A program made the position numbers and the translations under genes. The notes under the pieces were generated by a model. That model did not search any database, had not been told where the DNA came from, and saw nothing but the letters and a program-made list of their open reading frames with translations. From NCBI GenBank assembly GCA_002290645.2, contig NMOS02000013.1, positions 1 to 48,178 of the forward strand: a stretch of DNA of 48,178 nt. The letters are read 5' to 3'. Positions 1 through 9,681 of the stretch are shown here, in pieces (position 1 is the stretch's first letter; each line of letters begins with the position of its first letter). Source of the DNA: Candidatus Aquirickettsiella gammari. Lineage in GTDB: Bacteria; Pseudomonadota; Gammaproteobacteria; Diplorickettsiales; Diplorickettsiaceae.

Positions 1-130
1 CAGAAGGGTTTCATCGTAAAATGAAATTGATTCAACGTCGCGCTTATGGATTTAAAAATTTTGAAAACTACCGCTTAAGAGTTAAAGTTCTATGTGCTTA
101 ATCTGCCCCCTAAAGTGGGAAAGACCCAAT
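1..130 (+). mobile_element. 3' end of an ISL3-like insertion sequence (partial at window edge)
   Basis: The window opens inside a transposase frame (3-101) and runs on through a non-coding tail with an inverted-repeat-like end near 113-127 (AAGTGGGAAAGACCC). GC-rich tails of the type seen here are common at the right end of ISL3-family elements; that is from memory. The left end lies outside the window, so it cannot be said whether the element is intact. It sits just upstream of the str operon, where many gammaproteobacteria carry rpoC. Confidence 0.6.
3..101 (+). CDS. ISL3-family transposase, C-terminal 32 residues
   Basis: Only the last 32 codons are present, ending at TAA 99-101. The residues include KLIQRRAYGFKNFENYRLRV, which matches the typical C-terminus of DDE transposases of the ISL3/IS204/IS1001 group, where an Ile-Lys-Arg-x-x-Tyr-Gly-Phe-Arg-x-Phe-like motif closes the protein. 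The catalytic Asp and Glu residues would lie upstream of the window. Whether the gene is active or a remnant cannot be judged here. Confidence 0.65.
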   Translation, partial: EGFHRKMKLIQRRAYGFKNFENYRLRVKVLCA

Positions 131-371
131 TTTGTTCTGAGTCTAATGGTTCAATGCGTCTTAATTTTTTTTTCTCTCAAAGCAAGCACGTTAAAAAAAC
201 CTCTAGGGTGATTGAAGAGGATTTTCAAAAAATCAAGCCGCCGTGCCAAGTCGTGTAGAAGCAAAGCGGCCTTTCTTTTAACACAAGCTACTTTTTCACC
301 ACTCGGTGTTAAAGTGGTGAAAAAGTAAGAAAATGATATTGAAAAATAACAGTAGAAAGCAATGTCGATAC
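130..371. other. Non-coding stretch between the IS end and the str promoter, with one perfect hairpin
   Basis: I see no convincing gene here. A 75-codon minus-strand open frame (151-378) has no recognisable domain and no family resemblance. The stretch does hold a perfect 15-bp inverted repeat (289-303 and 313-327), listed separately. It may be leftover sequence from the insertion or rearrangement that placed the IS next to rpsL. Confidence 0.5.
289..327. repeat. Perfect 15-bp inverted repeat with 9-nt loop
   Basis: The left arm TACTTTTTCACCACT (289-303) and right arm AGTGGTGAAAAAGTA (313-327) are exact reverse complements around CGGTGTTAA. Neither strand has a T-run after the stem, so an ordinary intrinsic terminator is unlikely. 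It lies about 45 bp upstream of the str promoter. It could be an operator, the end of a small mobile element, or an IS target scar. Confidence 0.7.
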
Positions 372-400
372 TTGACATTTTAGAGCGGTCTCTTTACAAT
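372..400 (+). promoter_or_regulatory. Strong sigma-70 promoter of the str operon
   Basis: TTGACA at 372-377 and TACAAT at 395-400 are separated by exactly 17 bp, with consensus 6/6 and 5/6. Transcription would start near 407 and give a leader of about 147 nt before the rpsL start. This is the best promoter seen in the window and probably serves the whole block downstream of rpsL. Confidence 0.8.
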
Positions 401-499
401 CTCGCACCTCTTCGTTCGATGAAGAAAGCGTTTTTTGAGCTTACAGTTATGGGTTTAAAATATTTTTTGTAAGCGCTGATGAAACTGATTTACGTTAAA

Positions 500-525
500 A
501 AAATAGCGTAGATCTATGCTATTTT
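500..525 (+). promoter_or_regulatory. Near-perfect palindrome in the rpsL leader
   Basis: The halves AAAATAGCGTAGA and TCTATGCTATTTT pair over 13 positions with one mismatch that becomes a G.U pair in RNA. The palindrome ends 28 nt before the rpsL ATG and just upstream of its ribosome-binding region. It could be a DNA operator or a stem in the leader mRNA. It has no run of four or more T after the second arm beyond the arm itself, so a terminator is less likely. Confidence 0.5.
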
Positions 526-553
526 AAGCCACATTTTTGAGTAAAGAGATTAC

Positions 554-931
554 ATGGCCACAATTAATCAGTTAGTGCGAAATCCACGTGTACAAAGACG
601 TGTTAAGTCGATGGTGCCCGCTTTAGGGGGATGTCCTCAAAAGCGTGGTGTCTGCACGCGGGTTTATACCGTTACCCCTAAAAAGCCAAACTCAGCCCTA
701 CGTAAAGTGGCGAGGGTGCGCTTGACCAATGGGATGGAAGTGACTACCTATATAGGCGGTGAAGGCCACAATCTGCAGGAGCACTCCGTCATTCTGATGC
801 GTGGTGGTCGAGTTAAAGACTTGCCCGGTGTCCGTTATCACGTAGTACGAGGCGCTTTAGATACCTCCGGTGTATCAGGTAGAAAGCAAGGGCGTTCTAA
901 GTACGGCGCTAAACGGCCGAAAGATAAATAA
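554..931 (+). CDS. rpsL: 30S ribosomal protein S12
   Basis: 125 residues, the normal length for S12. The protein lies at the decoding centre of the small subunit and controls tRNA selection accuracy. The invariant [10 protein letters not shown] segment (42-51) and the [13 protein letters not shown] segment (84-96) are intact. Lys43 and Lys88, positions where streptomycin resistance mutations occur in other bacteria, carry the ordinary residues. Asp89, methylthiolated by RimO in many bacteria, is present. The start ATG follows a weak GAGTAAAGAGA ribosome site. It is the first gene of the str operon, 21 nt before rpsG. Confidence 0.98.
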   Translation: MATINQLVRNPRVQRRVKSMVPALGGCPQKRGVCTRVYTVTPKKPNSALRKVARVRLTNGMEVTTYIGGEGHNLQEHSVILMRGGRVKDLPGVRYHVVRGALDTSGVSGRKQGRSKYGAKRPKDK

Positions 932-952
932 ATTAAATAGCTGAGAATTTAT

Positions 953-1489
953 ATGCCAAGAAGACGTGTTGCTGCCAAAAGGGTTATTCTCCCAGACCCC
1001 AAGTTTAAAAGTGAGTTATTGAGTAAGTTTATTAACTCTATTATGAAAAATGGAAAGAAAGCGGTTGCGGAAAAAATTGTTTATGGCGCTTTGGAACGCT
1101 TAGAGGCACGTCTAAAAGATAAGTCTAAAAAGGTAGCAGACAGAGACGAAGAAGGTGCTAGTAAGCAGGGTTTTGATGCTGATGTGCTGCTCGATATCTT
1201 TGATCAAGCCTTAGATAATATTCGGCCTAACGTTGAAGTGCGAGCAAGGCGGGTAGGTGGCTCAACTTATCAAATTCCTGTCGAAGTGCGTCCTTCGCGT
1301 CGCACAGCGCTTGCGATGCGTTGGCTTAAGGTTGCGGCCGGGCAACGTAGTGAGAAGACCATGGCGCAACGTTTATCCGCTGAAATTTTAGATGCTTATG
1401 ATAATAAAGGGATAGCCGTTAAGAAGCGCGAAGACACGCACCGCATGGCGAAAGCAAACCAAGCTTTTGCACATTTTCGGTTTGGTTGA
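953..1489 (+). CDS. rpsG: 30S ribosomal protein S7 with an internal insertion
   Basis: 178 residues, against about 156 in most bacteria. S7 nucleates assembly of the 30S head. The conserved N-terminus ([10 protein letters not shown]), the [20 protein letters not shown] core and the C-terminal [21 protein letters not shown] are all present. The extra length is a charged insert of roughly 20 residues after the [10 protein letters not shown] helix (about residues 54-75), rich in Lys, Asp, Glu and Ser. As I remember it, Coxiella and Legionella S7 also carry an insertion at this site, so this looks like a Legionellales trait and not an error. Confidence 0.97.
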   Translation: MPRRRVAAKRVILPDPKFKSELLSKFINSIMKNGKKAVAEKIVYGALERLEARLKDKSKKVADRDEEGASKQGFDADVLLDIFDQALDNIRPNVEVRARRVGGSTYQIPVEVRPSRRTALAMRWLKVAAGQRSEKTMAQRLSAEILDAYDNKGIAVKKREDTHRMAKANQAFAHFRFG

Positions 1490-1516
1490 TTTTAAAATTT
1501 TAAAAAGGTACTGAGT

Positions 1517-3628
1517 GTGGATCGACAAACTCCCATAGAACGTTATCGAAATATAGGTATTATTGCCCATATTGATGCGGGGAAAACAACAACAACAGAG
1601 CGTATTTTATTTTACACTGGAGTCTCCCATAAGCTAGGTGAAGTGCATGAAGGCACAGCGGTTATGGATTGGATGGCTCAGGAACAAGAACGCGGCATCA
1701 CCATTACCTCAGCGGCGACAACCTGTTTCTGGGATGGGATGGCTCATCAATTTCCTCAGCATCGTATCAACATTATTGATACCCCAGGACACGTTGATTT
1801 TACCATTGAAGTAGAGCGTTCTTTGCGGGTATTGGATGGAGCTTGTGTTGTGTTTTGTGCTGTCAGTGGGGTTGAGCCGCAATCTGAAACAGTTTGGCGC
1901 CAAGCGAATAAGTATCAGGTCCCTCGTCTAGCCTTTGTGAATAAAATGGATAGAGCAGGAGCTAATTATTTACGCGTTGTTGATCAAATCGAAAAGCGCT
2001 TAGGTGGGCGGCCTATTCCTATTCATCTACCGATAGGGGCGGAAGAGAATTTTGAAGGTGTTGTTGATTTAGTGCAGATGAAAGCGATTTACTGGGATGA
2101 AAGTACCCAAGGCATGCGTTTTGAGTATCGTAATATCCCGCCTGCTTTGCTGGCTGAATGTCAGAAATGGCATGAAAAATTAATGGAAGCCGTCGCAGAA
2201 GCATCCGATAAGATGACCGAACGTTATCTTAACGGAGATAAATTCACTATAGCAGAGGTTAAAGAGGCGATTCGCCAGCTGACCTTAACGAATAAAATTG
2301 TGCCAGTGCTTTGTGGCTCGGCCTTTAAGAATAAAGGTGTTCAAGCCATGTTAGATGGGGTTATTGAATATTTACCCGCGCCTAATGATGTGATGGCCAT
2401 TAAGGGTGTGCTCGATGATGCGAATCAGACCGTTGCTGAAAGGCCGCCGGTTGATGATGCGCCTTTTGCTGCCTTAGCCTTTAAAATAGCCACCGATCCG
2501 TTTGTGGGCTCGCTGGTTTATTTTCGCGTCTACTCAGGTGTGGTTAAGAGTGGTGACAGTGTTTATAACCCAGTTAAAAGTAAAAAAGAGCGTATCGGGC
2601 GTATTGTGCAAATGCATGCCAATACACGAGAAGAGATAAAAGAAGTAAGAGCAGGTGATATTGCGGCGGCTGTTGGGCTGAAATATACCACTACAGGGGA
2701 TACGCTTTCGGATCCCGATAAGATTATTACTTTAGAGCGTATGGAGTTTCCTGAGCCGGTTATTTCGGTTGCAGTAGAGCCAAAAACTAAGGCTGATCAA
2801 GAAAAGATGTCTATTGCTTTAAGCAAGTTAGCCCAAGAAGACCCCTCTTTTCGTGTGCGTGTGGATGAAGAATCCGGTCAAACCATTATATCCGGGATGG
2901 GTGAGCTTCATTTAGAGATTATTGTTGACCGTATGAAACGAGAGTTCAATGTGGCAGCGAATGTGGGTAAGCCACAAGTGGCTTATCGAGAAACCATCCG
3001 TAAGGCCGTTGAGCAAGAAGGAAAGTTTATTCGCCAAAGTGGTGGTCGTGGTCAATATGGCCATGTTTGGATTAAGCTAGAGCCGTTAGAGGCTGGTAAG
3101 GGTTATGAGTTTGAAAATGCGATTGTAGGTGGGGTTATTCCTAGGGAATATATCCCTGCTGTTGATAAAGGGATTAAGGAACAGTTAGAAAATGGTGTGA
3201 TAGCAGGTTATCCTGTTGTCGACGTCAAGGTAGTGCTTTTCGATGGCTCTTACCATGATGTAGACTCCAGTGAAATGGCGTTCAAAATTGCTGGCTCGAT
3301 GGCATTTAAAGAAGGTGCGCGGAAAGCAGCTCCTGTTTTATTAGAACCCATCATGCGTGTTGAAGTCGTGACCCCTGAAGAGTATATGGGTGATGTGATG
3401 GGCGATCTGAATCGTCGTCGCGGTATTTTACAGGGAATGGAAGATTTGCCGGCTGGAGGTGGAAAAATGATACGTGCCGAGGTTCCGCTTTCTGAAATGT
3501 TTGGTTACGCCACTGATTTACGTTCAGCAACCCAAGGGCGAGCTACCTATACGATGGAATTTGGTAAATATAACGAGGCGCCCGCTAATGTTGCGGACGG
3601 TGTAATTCGTAAAAAAGAGAGTAATTAA
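1517..3628 (+). CDS. fusA: Translation elongation factor G
   Basis: 703 residues, standard length. This GTPase drives ribosomal translocation and, with RRF, ribosome recycling. G-domain motifs are complete: AHIDAGKT (17-24), DTPGH (88-92) and NKMD (142-145). Domains II to V follow with no gap. The start is GTG at 1517, supported by AAAAAGGT 8-15 nt upstream and by the family N-terminus. The stop lies 20 nt before tuf. Confidence 0.98.
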   Translation: MDRQTPIERYRNIGIIAHIDAGKTTTTERILFYTGVSHKLGEVHEGTAVMDWMAQEQERGITITSAATTCFWDGMAHQFPQHRINIIDTPGHVDFTIEVERSLRVLDGACVVFCAVSGVEPQSETVWRQANKYQVPRLAFVNKMDRAGANYLRVVDQIEKRLGGRPIPIHLPIGAEENFEGVVDLVQMKAIYWDESTQGMRFEYRNIPPALLAECQKWHEKLMEAVAEASDKMTERYLNGDKFTIAEVKEAIRQLTLTNKIVPVLCGSAFKNKGVQAMLDGVIEYLPAPNDVMAIKGVLDDANQTVAERPPVDDAPFAALAFKIATDPFVGSLVYFRVYSGVVKSGDSVYNPVKSKKERIGRIVQMHANTREEIKEVRAGDIAAAVGLKYTTTGDTLSDPDKIITLERMEFPEPVISVAVEPKTKADQEKMSIALSKLAQEDPSFRVRVDEESGQTIISGMGELHLEIIVDRMKREFNVAANVGKPQVAYRETIRKAVEQEGKFIRQSGGRGQYGHVWIKLEPLEAGKGYEFENAIVGGVIPREYIPAVDKGIKEQLENGVIAGYPVVDVKVVLFDGSYHDVDSSEMAFKIAGSMAFKEGARKAAPVLLEPIMRVEVVTPEEYMGDVMGDLNRRRGILQGMEDLPAGGGKMIRAEVPLSEMFGYATDLRSATQGRATYTMEFGKYNEAPANVADGVIRKKESN

Positions 3629-3648
3629 TAGTCATTGAGGTAAAAATT

Positions 3649-4851
3649 ATGGCCGTTGGAAAGTTTGTAAGAAATAAGCCCCATTTAAATGTGGGAACTA
3701 TAGGCCACGTTGATCATGGCAAGACGACATTAACGGCGGCTATTACTAAATGTATGGCCGAGAAATTCGGTGGTGAAGCCATTGCATTTGATAAAATCGA
3801 TAAAGCACCTGAAGAAAAGGCACGTGGTATTACCATTTCCACTTCCCATGTGGAGTATGAAAGTGATAAACGCCACTATGCCCACGTAGACTGTCCTGGC
3901 CACGCCGATTATGTTAAAAATATGATAACCGGTGCGGCGCAAATGGATGGTGCAATACTCGTGGTCAGTGCTGCAGATGGTCCTATGCCACAAACACGCG
4001 AACATATTTTATTAGCGCGACAAGTTGGAGTTCCTAATATTGTTGTGTTTATGAATAAATGCGACATGGTTGATGACGCTGAGTTATTAGACTTAGTCGA
4101 AATGGAAATCAGAGAGTTACTCTCAAAATATGAATTTCCTGGTGATGATGTTCCTATTATCCGCGGATCGGCCAAAAAGGCTTTAGAAGGTGATTGTGAA
4201 GGAGGTGGTGTATTTGCGTTGGTAAAGGCGATGGATGAGTATTATCCAGAACCCGTACGCGAAACGGATAAACCATTCTTAATGCCAATTGAAGATGTAT
4301 TTACTATTTCGGGTCGAGGAACGGTAGTTACAGGCCGAGTTGAGCGTGGAATTATTAAAGTAGGCGAGCCTGTACAAGTAGTCGGTCTAAAAGCGGTGCA
4401 AGACACTTCTGTGACCGGCGTAGAAATGTTTCGTAAGTTGCTTGATCAGGGTGAGGCGGGCGATAACATCGGTGCTTTGATTCGTGGGTTAAAGCGAGAA
4501 GATGTTGAACGCGGCCAAGTATTAGCGAAACCAGGCACGGTAGAAGCTTATGTTGAATTTGAAGCGGAGATTTATGTATTGACCAAGGAAGAAGGGGGTC
4601 GTCATACCGCATTTATGAATAATTATAAACCACAATTTTATTTTAGAACTACCGATGTAACTGGAACAATTAAGTTACCTGAAGGTTCTGAAATGGTGAT
4701 GCCAGGTGATAATGTTAAAATTACAGTGACACTTATGAATGAATACGGTGTTGCGATGGAAAAAGGTTTACGTTTTGCGATTCGTGAAGGTGGTAAAACA
4801 GTAGGTTCCGGTGTTGTTTCTAATCTTCTTAAAAAAGGTAAAAAGGCCTAG
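3649..4851 (+). CDS. tuf: Translation elongation factor Tu, with a small domain-3 insertion and a basic tail
   Basis: 400 residues, slightly longer than the usual 393-397. EF-Tu brings aminoacyl-tRNA to the ribosome. GHVDHGKT (19-26), DCPGH (81-85, including catalytic His85) and NKCD (136-139) are intact. Two oddities are visible. In domain 3 the usual seven-residue LIxPIAM turn is replaced by the longer LMNEYGVAM. The C-terminus runs on as [10 protein letters not shown], a lysine-rich tail beyond the usual end. It is followed after 20 nt by rpsJ, so the str and S10 operons are physically continuous. Any second tuf copy is outside the window. Confidence 0.97.
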   Translation: MAVGKFVRNKPHLNVGTIGHVDHGKTTLTAAITKCMAEKFGGEAIAFDKIDKAPEEKARGITISTSHVEYESDKRHYAHVDCPGHADYVKNMITGAAQMDGAILVVSAADGPMPQTREHILLARQVGVPNIVVFMNKCDMVDDAELLDLVEMEIRELLSKYEFPGDDVPIIRGSAKKALEGDCEGGGVFALVKAMDEYYPEPVRETDKPFLMPIEDVFTISGRGTVVTGRVERGIIKVGEPVQVVGLKAVQDTSVTGVEMFRKLLDQGEAGDNIGALIRGLKREDVERGQVLAKPGTVEAYVEFEAEIYVLTKEEGGRHTAFMNNYKPQFYFRTTDVTGTIKLPEGSEMVMPGDNVKITVTLMNEYGVAMEKGLRFAIREGGKTVGSGVVSNLLKKGKKA

Positions 4852-4871
4852 TAGGTCAGTAGGAATTTATT

Positions 4872-5228
4872 ATGTCTTTAAAAAGCCAAGATTTTCGCAT
4901 TTTGCTTCACGCATTTGATCATCGTTTAATCGATAAGGCGACTGAAAAAATTGTAACTTCGCTAAAGCGCACAGGCGCTATTATTTGTCCTATTCCTTTA
5001 CCGACTAGGATCAAGAAACTTACTATTTTGACTTCGCCGCATGTTGATAAAGATGCACGTGATCAATACGAGATACGCACACACAAGCGATTAATCGATG
5101 TTTATGCTTCAACGGACAAAACAGCCGATGCCCTCAAACGGCTCGACGATTTACCTTCTGAAGTCAATATCGAGCTAAGAACAATGGGTATCGATAAAAA
5201 AGAAAAGAGTGATAAGAAAGATAAGTAA
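4872..5228 (+). CDS. rpsJ: 30S ribosomal protein S10 with a lysine-rich tail
   Basis: 118 residues, against 102-106 normally. S10 sits in the 30S head and, as NusE, pairs with NusB in antitermination. The [14 protein letters not shown] and [20 protein letters not shown] segments are clear. The body ends near residue 103. The final residues, [15 protein letters not shown], form an extra charged tail. There is no long leader upstream, so the L4-binding S10 leader known from E. coli is absent. Confidence 0.97.
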   Translation: MSLKSQDFRILLHAFDHRLIDKATEKIVTSLKRTGAIICPIPLPTRIKKLTILTSPHVDKDARDQYEIRTHKRLIDVYASTDKTADALKRLDDLPSEVNIELRTMGIDKKEKSDKKDK

Positions 5229-5265
5229 TTCCTTAAAGTGCTAACGAGAGTGAAGGTATTTAGTT

Positions 5266-5937
5266 ATGGCTATGGGTTTAATAGGTCGAAAATGTGGTAT
5301 GACACAGATATATGCTGAAAATGGATCTGCTATCCCTGTTACACTCATTGAAATATTACCTAATCGAGTGGTTCAAATAAAGACCAAAGAGCGCGATGGG
5401 TATGAGTCTGTTCAAGTAACTGTCAATAAAAAAGCGGCTTCACGCTTAACAAAAGGCGAGGCAGGTCATTTTGCTAAGGCAAATGTTGAGCCAGGTAAAG
5501 GGCTTTGGGAGTTTCGGCTGAACGAAGAAGATAGTGAGTTTATTAAGGAATTGGCTTTAGGAAAAGAAATTAGTATTGATAATGTATTTAAACTGGGCGA
5601 GTGGGTTGATATAACGGGGACGAATAAGGGTAAGGGTTTTGCTGGGGTTATTAAGCGCTACCACTTTTCTACTCAAGATGCGACGCATGGTAATTCGCTT
5701 TCACATCGTGCGCCGGGATCTATTGGTCAACGTCAGTCTCCGGGTCGGGTTTTTAAAGGCAAAAAGATGTGCGGACAATTAGGCAATCATCGTTGCACTA
5801 TACAGTCCTTGGAGGTTGTAAAACTTGAGCCTGAGCGAAATTTGCTGCTTATTAAAGGAGCTGTTCCAGGTGCGCCAGGTGGGCAGGTTATTGTGAGACC
5901 GGCAGTAAGAAAGAAAAATAAACGCAACAAAGCTTAA
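5266..5937 (+). CDS. rplC: 50S ribosomal protein L3
   Basis: 223 residues. L3 is an early assembly protein near the peptidyl transferase centre. The core segment [14 protein letters not shown] and the following [11 protein letters not shown] match the family. Gln157 corresponds to the glutamine N5-methylated by PrmB in E. coli, and a prmB gene lies in this window at 19564. The start at 5266 has an AAGG site 9 nt upstream. A second ATG at 5272 matches the E. coli N-terminus but is too far from that site. Confidence 0.97.
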   Translation: MAMGLIGRKCGMTQIYAENGSAIPVTLIEILPNRVVQIKTKERDGYESVQVTVNKKAASRLTKGEAGHFAKANVEPGKGLWEFRLNEEDSEFIKELALGKEISIDNVFKLGEWVDITGTNKGKGFAGVIKRYHFSTQDATHGNSLSHRAPGSIGQRQSPGRVFKGKKMCGQLGNHRCTIQSLEVVKLEPERNLLLIKGAVPGAPGGQVIVRPAVRKKNKRNKA

Positions 5938-5955
5938 TCTCGTACAAAGAGATTA
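5935..5955 (+). other. Small stem-loop over the rplC stop codon
   Basis: TAATCTC (5935-5941) and GAGATTA (5949-5955) are exact complements with a 7-nt loop, and the first arm contains the rplC stop codon. It lies in the 48-nt gap before rplD. There is no T-run after it, so it is not an intrinsic terminator; it could modulate rplD translation or mRNA processing. Confidence 0.4.
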
Positions 5956-5985
5956 GTTTGAATTATAAATTTTTGGAATGGCTTT

Positions 5986-6603
5986 ATGCAAGTGGCTTTA
6001 GTAACAGAAAATGGCTCGAATCAGAAACTTCAATTATCGGAAGCGGTTTTCGCTTGTCGTTTTAATGAGCCTTTAGTTCATCAGGTCGTTACGGCTTATT
6101 TAGCCGGTGGACGACAAGGGACGCGTGCACAAAAAAATCGTTCGGCGGTGAGCGGCGGTGGAAAAAAACCCTGGAAGCAAAAAGGAATGGGGCGCGCACG
6201 GGCAGGTACTATTCGTAGTCCGCTTTGGCGTAGTGGTGGCGTTACTTTTGCCGCCAGCACACAAGATTTTTCACGGAAAGTAAATAAAAAAATGTATCGT
6301 GCTGCTATGCGATCGATATGTTCAGAATTGTTACGTCAAGAACGATTTTTAGTCATAGAGTCATTTGAAATGGATCAGGCTAAAACACGTGATTTACTAG
6401 CAAAGCTACAAGCGCTCAATATAACGCAGAAGGTGCTTATTATTCTTGAAGAGGTTAATAAAAACATTTATTTAGCCGCGCGAAATATTCATCGAATTGA
6501 ATTAACGGACGTAGAGGCGATCAATCCAGTTAATTTAATTAATCATGAAAAGATACTCGTAACAGCGCCTGCTTTAAAACAAATTGAGGAGCTCTTAGCC
6601 TAA
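5986..6603 (+). CDS. rplD: 50S ribosomal protein L4
   Basis: 205 residues, normal for L4. The long extended loop that reaches into the exit tunnel is recognisable from [23 protein letters not shown] through [12 protein letters not shown]. In enterobacteria L4 also represses its own operon, but the corresponding leader is missing here upstream of rpsJ. The stop TAA shares a base with the rplW start (TAATG), implying translational coupling. Confidence 0.97.
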   Translation: MQVALVTENGSNQKLQLSEAVFACRFNEPLVHQVVTAYLAGGRQGTRAQKNRSAVSGGGKKPWKQKGMGRARAGTIRSPLWRSGGVTFAASTQDFSRKVNKKMYRAAMRSICSELLRQERFLVIESFEMDQAKTRDLLAKLQALNITQKVLIILEEVNKNIYLAARNIHRIELTDVEAINPVNLINHEKILVTAPALKQIEELLA

Positions 6604-6917
6604 TGAATATTATCCTAAGCAAACAACAGCAGCGCCGCTTTAAACTGATAGAAAAGCCACATATATCTGAAAAGACTACCCGCTTAGCAGACAAGCATCG
6701 GCAATTTGTCTTTAAAGTATTGAAAGATGCCAGTAAACCAGAGATCAAACAAGCGGTAGAATCTTTGTTTAATGTCAAAGTGGATGCGGTTCAGCTTTTG
6801 AATGTAAAAGCTAAACGCCGTCGCTTTAAGCAAGTTGAAGGTCAGTTAAAGGGTTGGAAAAAGGCTTACGTGAGTTTGAAAGAAGGTCACGACATTGATT
6901 TTACCGGAACAAAATAG
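6603..6917 (+). CDS. rplW: 50S ribosomal protein L23
   Basis: 104 residues. L23 lies at the tunnel exit and docks trigger factor, SRP and SecYEG. The EKPHISEKTTRLA and FKVLKDASKPEIKQAVE segments are diagnostic. The start overlaps the rplD stop by one base. Compared with the usual protein there is a basic N-terminal lead of about ten residues (ILSKQQQRRFK). Confidence 0.96.
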   Translation: MNIILSKQQQRRFKLIEKPHISEKTTRLADKHRQFVFKVLKDASKPEIKQAVESLFNVKVDAVQLLNVKAKRRRFKQVEGQLKGWKKAYVSLKEGHDIDFTGTK

Positions 6918-6932
6918 AGAGAAATAAGTATT

Positions 6933-7760
6933 ATGCCTAGTAAAAAAGCCAATCCTACCTCGCCAGGCCGCCGCTTTGTTGTTCAGATATCGAAAGCGGG
7001 TCTACATAAAGGTAAGCCGTATAGTAATTTATTAGCGCCAAAACCTAAAAAGGGTGGGCGTAATAATCGAGGAAGAATTACCACGCGTCATCAAGGCGGT
7101 GGTCATAAACAATTATATCGTTTAATTGATTTTAAGCGTGATAAGGAAGGTATCATCGGTCGAGCAGAGAGAATAGAATACGATCCTAATCGTACTGCCC
7201 ACATTGCCTTGATTCTCTATCCAGATGGAGAGCGGCGGTATATTTTGGCGCCAAATGACTTTAAAGTAGGTATGCAGGTTTCAGCGGGCCCAGAAGCAAT
7301 GATTAGGCCGGGTAATGCATTACCATTGCGCAATATCCCAGTGGGTACGGTATTACATGCTATAGAGCTAAAACCAGGTAAAGGTGCGCAATTAGCACGT
7401 AGTGCCGGCGCCTATGTACAGCTCATTGCACGAGAAGGAGATTATGCTACTATACGGCTGCGTTCGGGCGAGCTAAGAAAGGTTCCTGTCGAATGTAAAG
7501 CAAGTATTGGTGTTGTGAGTAATAATGACCATAATTTGCGTTCTTTAGGTAAAGCAGGTGCATCACGCTGGCGTGGTATTCGTCCTACCGTTCGAGGCGT
7601 GGCAATGAACCCAGTTGACCATCCTCACGGTGGTGGTGAAGGTAAAACTTCGGGTGGCCGTCATCCTGTCAGTCCTTGGGGAGTTCCGACCAAGGGCTAT
7701 AAAACCCGTCGAAGTAAACGTAATGGAAAAATGATAGTACAACGACGCAAAAAGAAATAA
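6933..7760 (+). CDS. rplB: 50S ribosomal protein L2
   Basis: 275 residues, normal length. L2 is essential for subunit joining and for peptidyl transferase activity. The [18 protein letters not shown] segment and the [12 protein letters not shown] motif (226-237) are intact. His230 corresponds to the critical E. coli His229. It is 15 nt downstream of rplW in the S10 cluster. Confidence 0.98.
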   Translation: MPSKKANPTSPGRRFVVQISKAGLHKGKPYSNLLAPKPKKGGRNNRGRITTRHQGGGHKQLYRLIDFKRDKEGIIGRAERIEYDPNRTAHIALILYPDGERRYILAPNDFKVGMQVSAGPEAMIRPGNALPLRNIPVGTVLHAIELKPGKGAQLARSAGAYVQLIAREGDYATIRLRSGELRKVPVECKASIGVVSNNDHNLRSLGKAGASRWRGIRPTVRGVAMNPVDHPHGGGEGKTSGGRHPVSPWGVPTKGYKTRRSKRNGKMIVQRRKKK

Positions 7761-7783
7761 TTTAATTTAATGAGGTGATCCAA

Positions 7784-8077
7784 GTGCCACGCTCAGTAAA
7801 AAAAGGTCCATTTATTCATGGACATTTGATGAAAAAGGTTAATGCAACGCAAGCGGCTAGTGTTAAGCGACCTATTAAAACATGGTCGCGAAGCTCTATG
7901 GTTTTACCTGAAATGATAGGTTTAACGATAGCCGTTCATAATGGTCGTGATTTCGTGCCTATCTATATTACTGAAAATATGATAGGTCATAAATTAGGAG
8001 AGTTTTCTATAACGCGAACTTTTCGCAGTCATAGAGCCGCGGATAAAAAGGCCAAAGGCGCCGATGAAAAAAAATAG
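7784..8077 (+). CDS. rpsS: 30S ribosomal protein S19
   Basis: 97 residues from a GTG start at 7784. The longer frame from GTG 7775 would add three residues. The 7784 start is preferred because it gives the family N-terminus [10 protein letters not shown] and because a strong TGAGGTGA ribosome site (7771-7778) lies five bases upstream and overlaps the other candidate. S19 works in the 30S head near the A-site tRNA. The segment [20 protein letters not shown] and the basic tail are typical. Confidence 0.96.
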   Translation: MPRSVKKGPFIHGHLMKKVNATQAASVKRPIKTWSRSSMVLPEMIGLTIAVHNGRDFVPIYITENMIGHKLGEFSITRTFRSHRAADKKAKGADEKK

Positions 8078-8102
8078 TTATAGAGTTAAAGGGGTATAGA
8101 AC

Positions 8103-8450
8103 GTGGAAGTTGCTGCACATTTAAAATACGCGAGATTGTCACCGCAAAAGTGTCGTTTAGTAGCCGATCAAGTACGTGGTTTGACCGTCGAAAAGGCATT
8201 GCAGGTGTTGACTTATAGCGTTAAAAAAAATGCTAAGGTCATAAAGAAAGTTTTAGAATCCGCGGTGGCTAATGCAGAACACAATGCAGGTGCTGATGTT
8301 GATTTACTGAAGGTGACGACTATTTTTGTTGATCAGGGTCCTACTTTAAAACGTATGCATGCTAGAGCCAAAGGGCGAAGTAATCGCATATTAAAACCTA
8401 CCTGTCATATTACGGTGAAGGTTTCAGATGATAATGGGGAGAAAAACTAA
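8103..8450 (+). CDS. rplV: 50S ribosomal protein L22
   Basis: 115 residues from a GTG start, preceded by AAAGGGG. L22 lines the peptide exit tunnel. The family segments [17 protein letters not shown] and [19 protein letters not shown] are present, including the beta-hairpin whose changes give macrolide resistance elsewhere; nothing there looks altered. Two nucleotides separate its stop from the rpsC start. Confidence 0.97.
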   Translation: MEVAAHLKYARLSPQKCRLVADQVRGLTVEKALQVLTYSVKKNAKVIKKVLESAVANAEHNAGADVDLLKVTTIFVDQGPTLKRMHARAKGRSNRILKPTCHITVKVSDDNGEKN

Positions 8451-8452
8451 TT

Positions 8453-9229
8453 ATGGGCCATAAGGTAAATCCTGTTGGAATTCGTTTAGGTATTACCCGA
8501 ACATCGACAGCAAGGTGGTATGCAAAGAAATCCCATGAATATGCGGATAATCTTTATAGTGATTTGAAAGCGCGAGCGATGATTAGTAAAGCCTTATTAC
8601 AGGCCGGTGTATCATCTATACATATAGAGAGATTTGCTCGGAATGCAAAGATTACTATTTATGTAGCAAGACCGGGTGTAGTGATTGGGAAAAAAGGTGA
8701 ATACATTGATCGTCTAAGGGAAAAATTAGAAAAGCTTATGCTCGTACCGGTTCGACTTTCGGTGGTTGAGGTTAAAAAACCTGAATTAGATGCGAAGTTA
8801 GTAGCAGAAAATATTGCGCAACAGTTAGAACGCCGTGTTATGTTTCGTCGCGCTATGAAACGAGCTGTTCAAACGGCATTACGTTTAGGTGCGCTTGGAA
8901 TTAAGATTAATGTCTCGGGTCGTTTAGGTGGTGCGGAGATTGCTAGAAGCGAGCGTTATCAAGAAGGAAGCGTGCCGTTGCATACTTTTCGTGCCAACAT
9001 TGATTATAGTTTAGCCGAAGCACAAACCACTTATGGAAAATTAGGTGTGAAGGTATGGATTTATAAAGGTGAAGTTTTTGATCGTTCGCAAATTTCTAAT
9101 TTAGAAACGACAGAAGCTAAGACACAATACCTTGATGATCGAAATCAAAAGCATTATAGTCGCAGACGTCAATCCAGCGCTAAGCCGACTAATCTAAATA
9201 AAGAATTTGTTGAACAGAACAAGCATTAA
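8453..9229 (+). CDS. rpsC: 30S ribosomal protein S3, long C-terminal tail
   Basis: 258 residues, against 233 in E. coli. S3 forms part of the mRNA entry site and has helicase activity. It has a KH domain with the GKKG loop at 79-82 and a C-terminal S3 domain ending near [12 protein letters not shown]. About 50 residues follow that point, rich in Asn, Gln, Arg and Ser. S3 tails vary in length among bacteria, so this is unusual only in size. Confidence 0.97.
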   Translation: MGHKVNPVGIRLGITRTSTARWYAKKSHEYADNLYSDLKARAMISKALLQAGVSSIHIERFARNAKITIYVARPGVVIGKKGEYIDRLREKLEKLMLVPVRLSVVEVKKPELDAKLVAENIAQQLERRVMFRRAMKRAVQTALRLGALGIKINVSGRLGGAEIARSERYQEGSVPLHTFRANIDYSLAEAQTTYGKLGVKVWIYKGEVFDRSQISNLETTEAKTQYLDDRNQKHYSRRRQSSAKPTNLNKEFVEQNKH

Positions 9230-9267
9230 AATGTTATTAAAGAATAGATAAAAATTGGGAATAGATT

Positions 9268-9681
9268 ATGTTGCAACCCAAGCGAACAAAATATCGTAAG
9301 CAATTTAAAGGGCGAAATCGCGGTATTGCTACACGGGGTGCCGAGGTAAGCTTTGGTCAATATGGCTTAAAAGCAACAGCGGCTGGTTTTATTACATCCC
9401 GGCAAATTGAAGCAGCGCGTCGTGCTTTAACGCGTTACATTAAACGAGGTGGAAAGGTTTGGATCAGGATATTTCCTGATAAACCGATTACTAAAAAGCC
9501 TTTAGAAGTGCGTCAAGGTAAAGGAAAAGGAAGTGTTGAGTATTGGGTAGCTGTTATTCAACCAGGACGTGTTTTATTTGAAATGGAAGGCATATCGGCA
9601 GATACTGCTAAGGTTGCTTTAAAATTAGCGGCTGCAAAATTACCTATGACTACTAACTTTGTTACGCGGACGGTACTTTAA
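9268..9681 (+). CDS. rplP: 50S ribosomal protein L16
   Basis: 137 residues, standard. L16 organises the A-site side of the 50S and contacts tRNA. The N-terminal [19 protein letters not shown] and the central [19 protein letters not shown] segments are diagnostic. The 38-nt gap after rpsC is one of the longer ones in the cluster. The last base of the stop codon is the first base of the rpmC start. Confidence 0.97.
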   Translation: MLQPKRTKYRKQFKGRNRGIATRGAEVSFGQYGLKATAAGFITSRQIEAARRALTRYIKRGGKVWIRIFPDKPITKKPLEVRQGKGKGSVEYWVAVIQPGRVLFEMEGISADTAKVALKLAAAKLPMTTNFVTRTVL

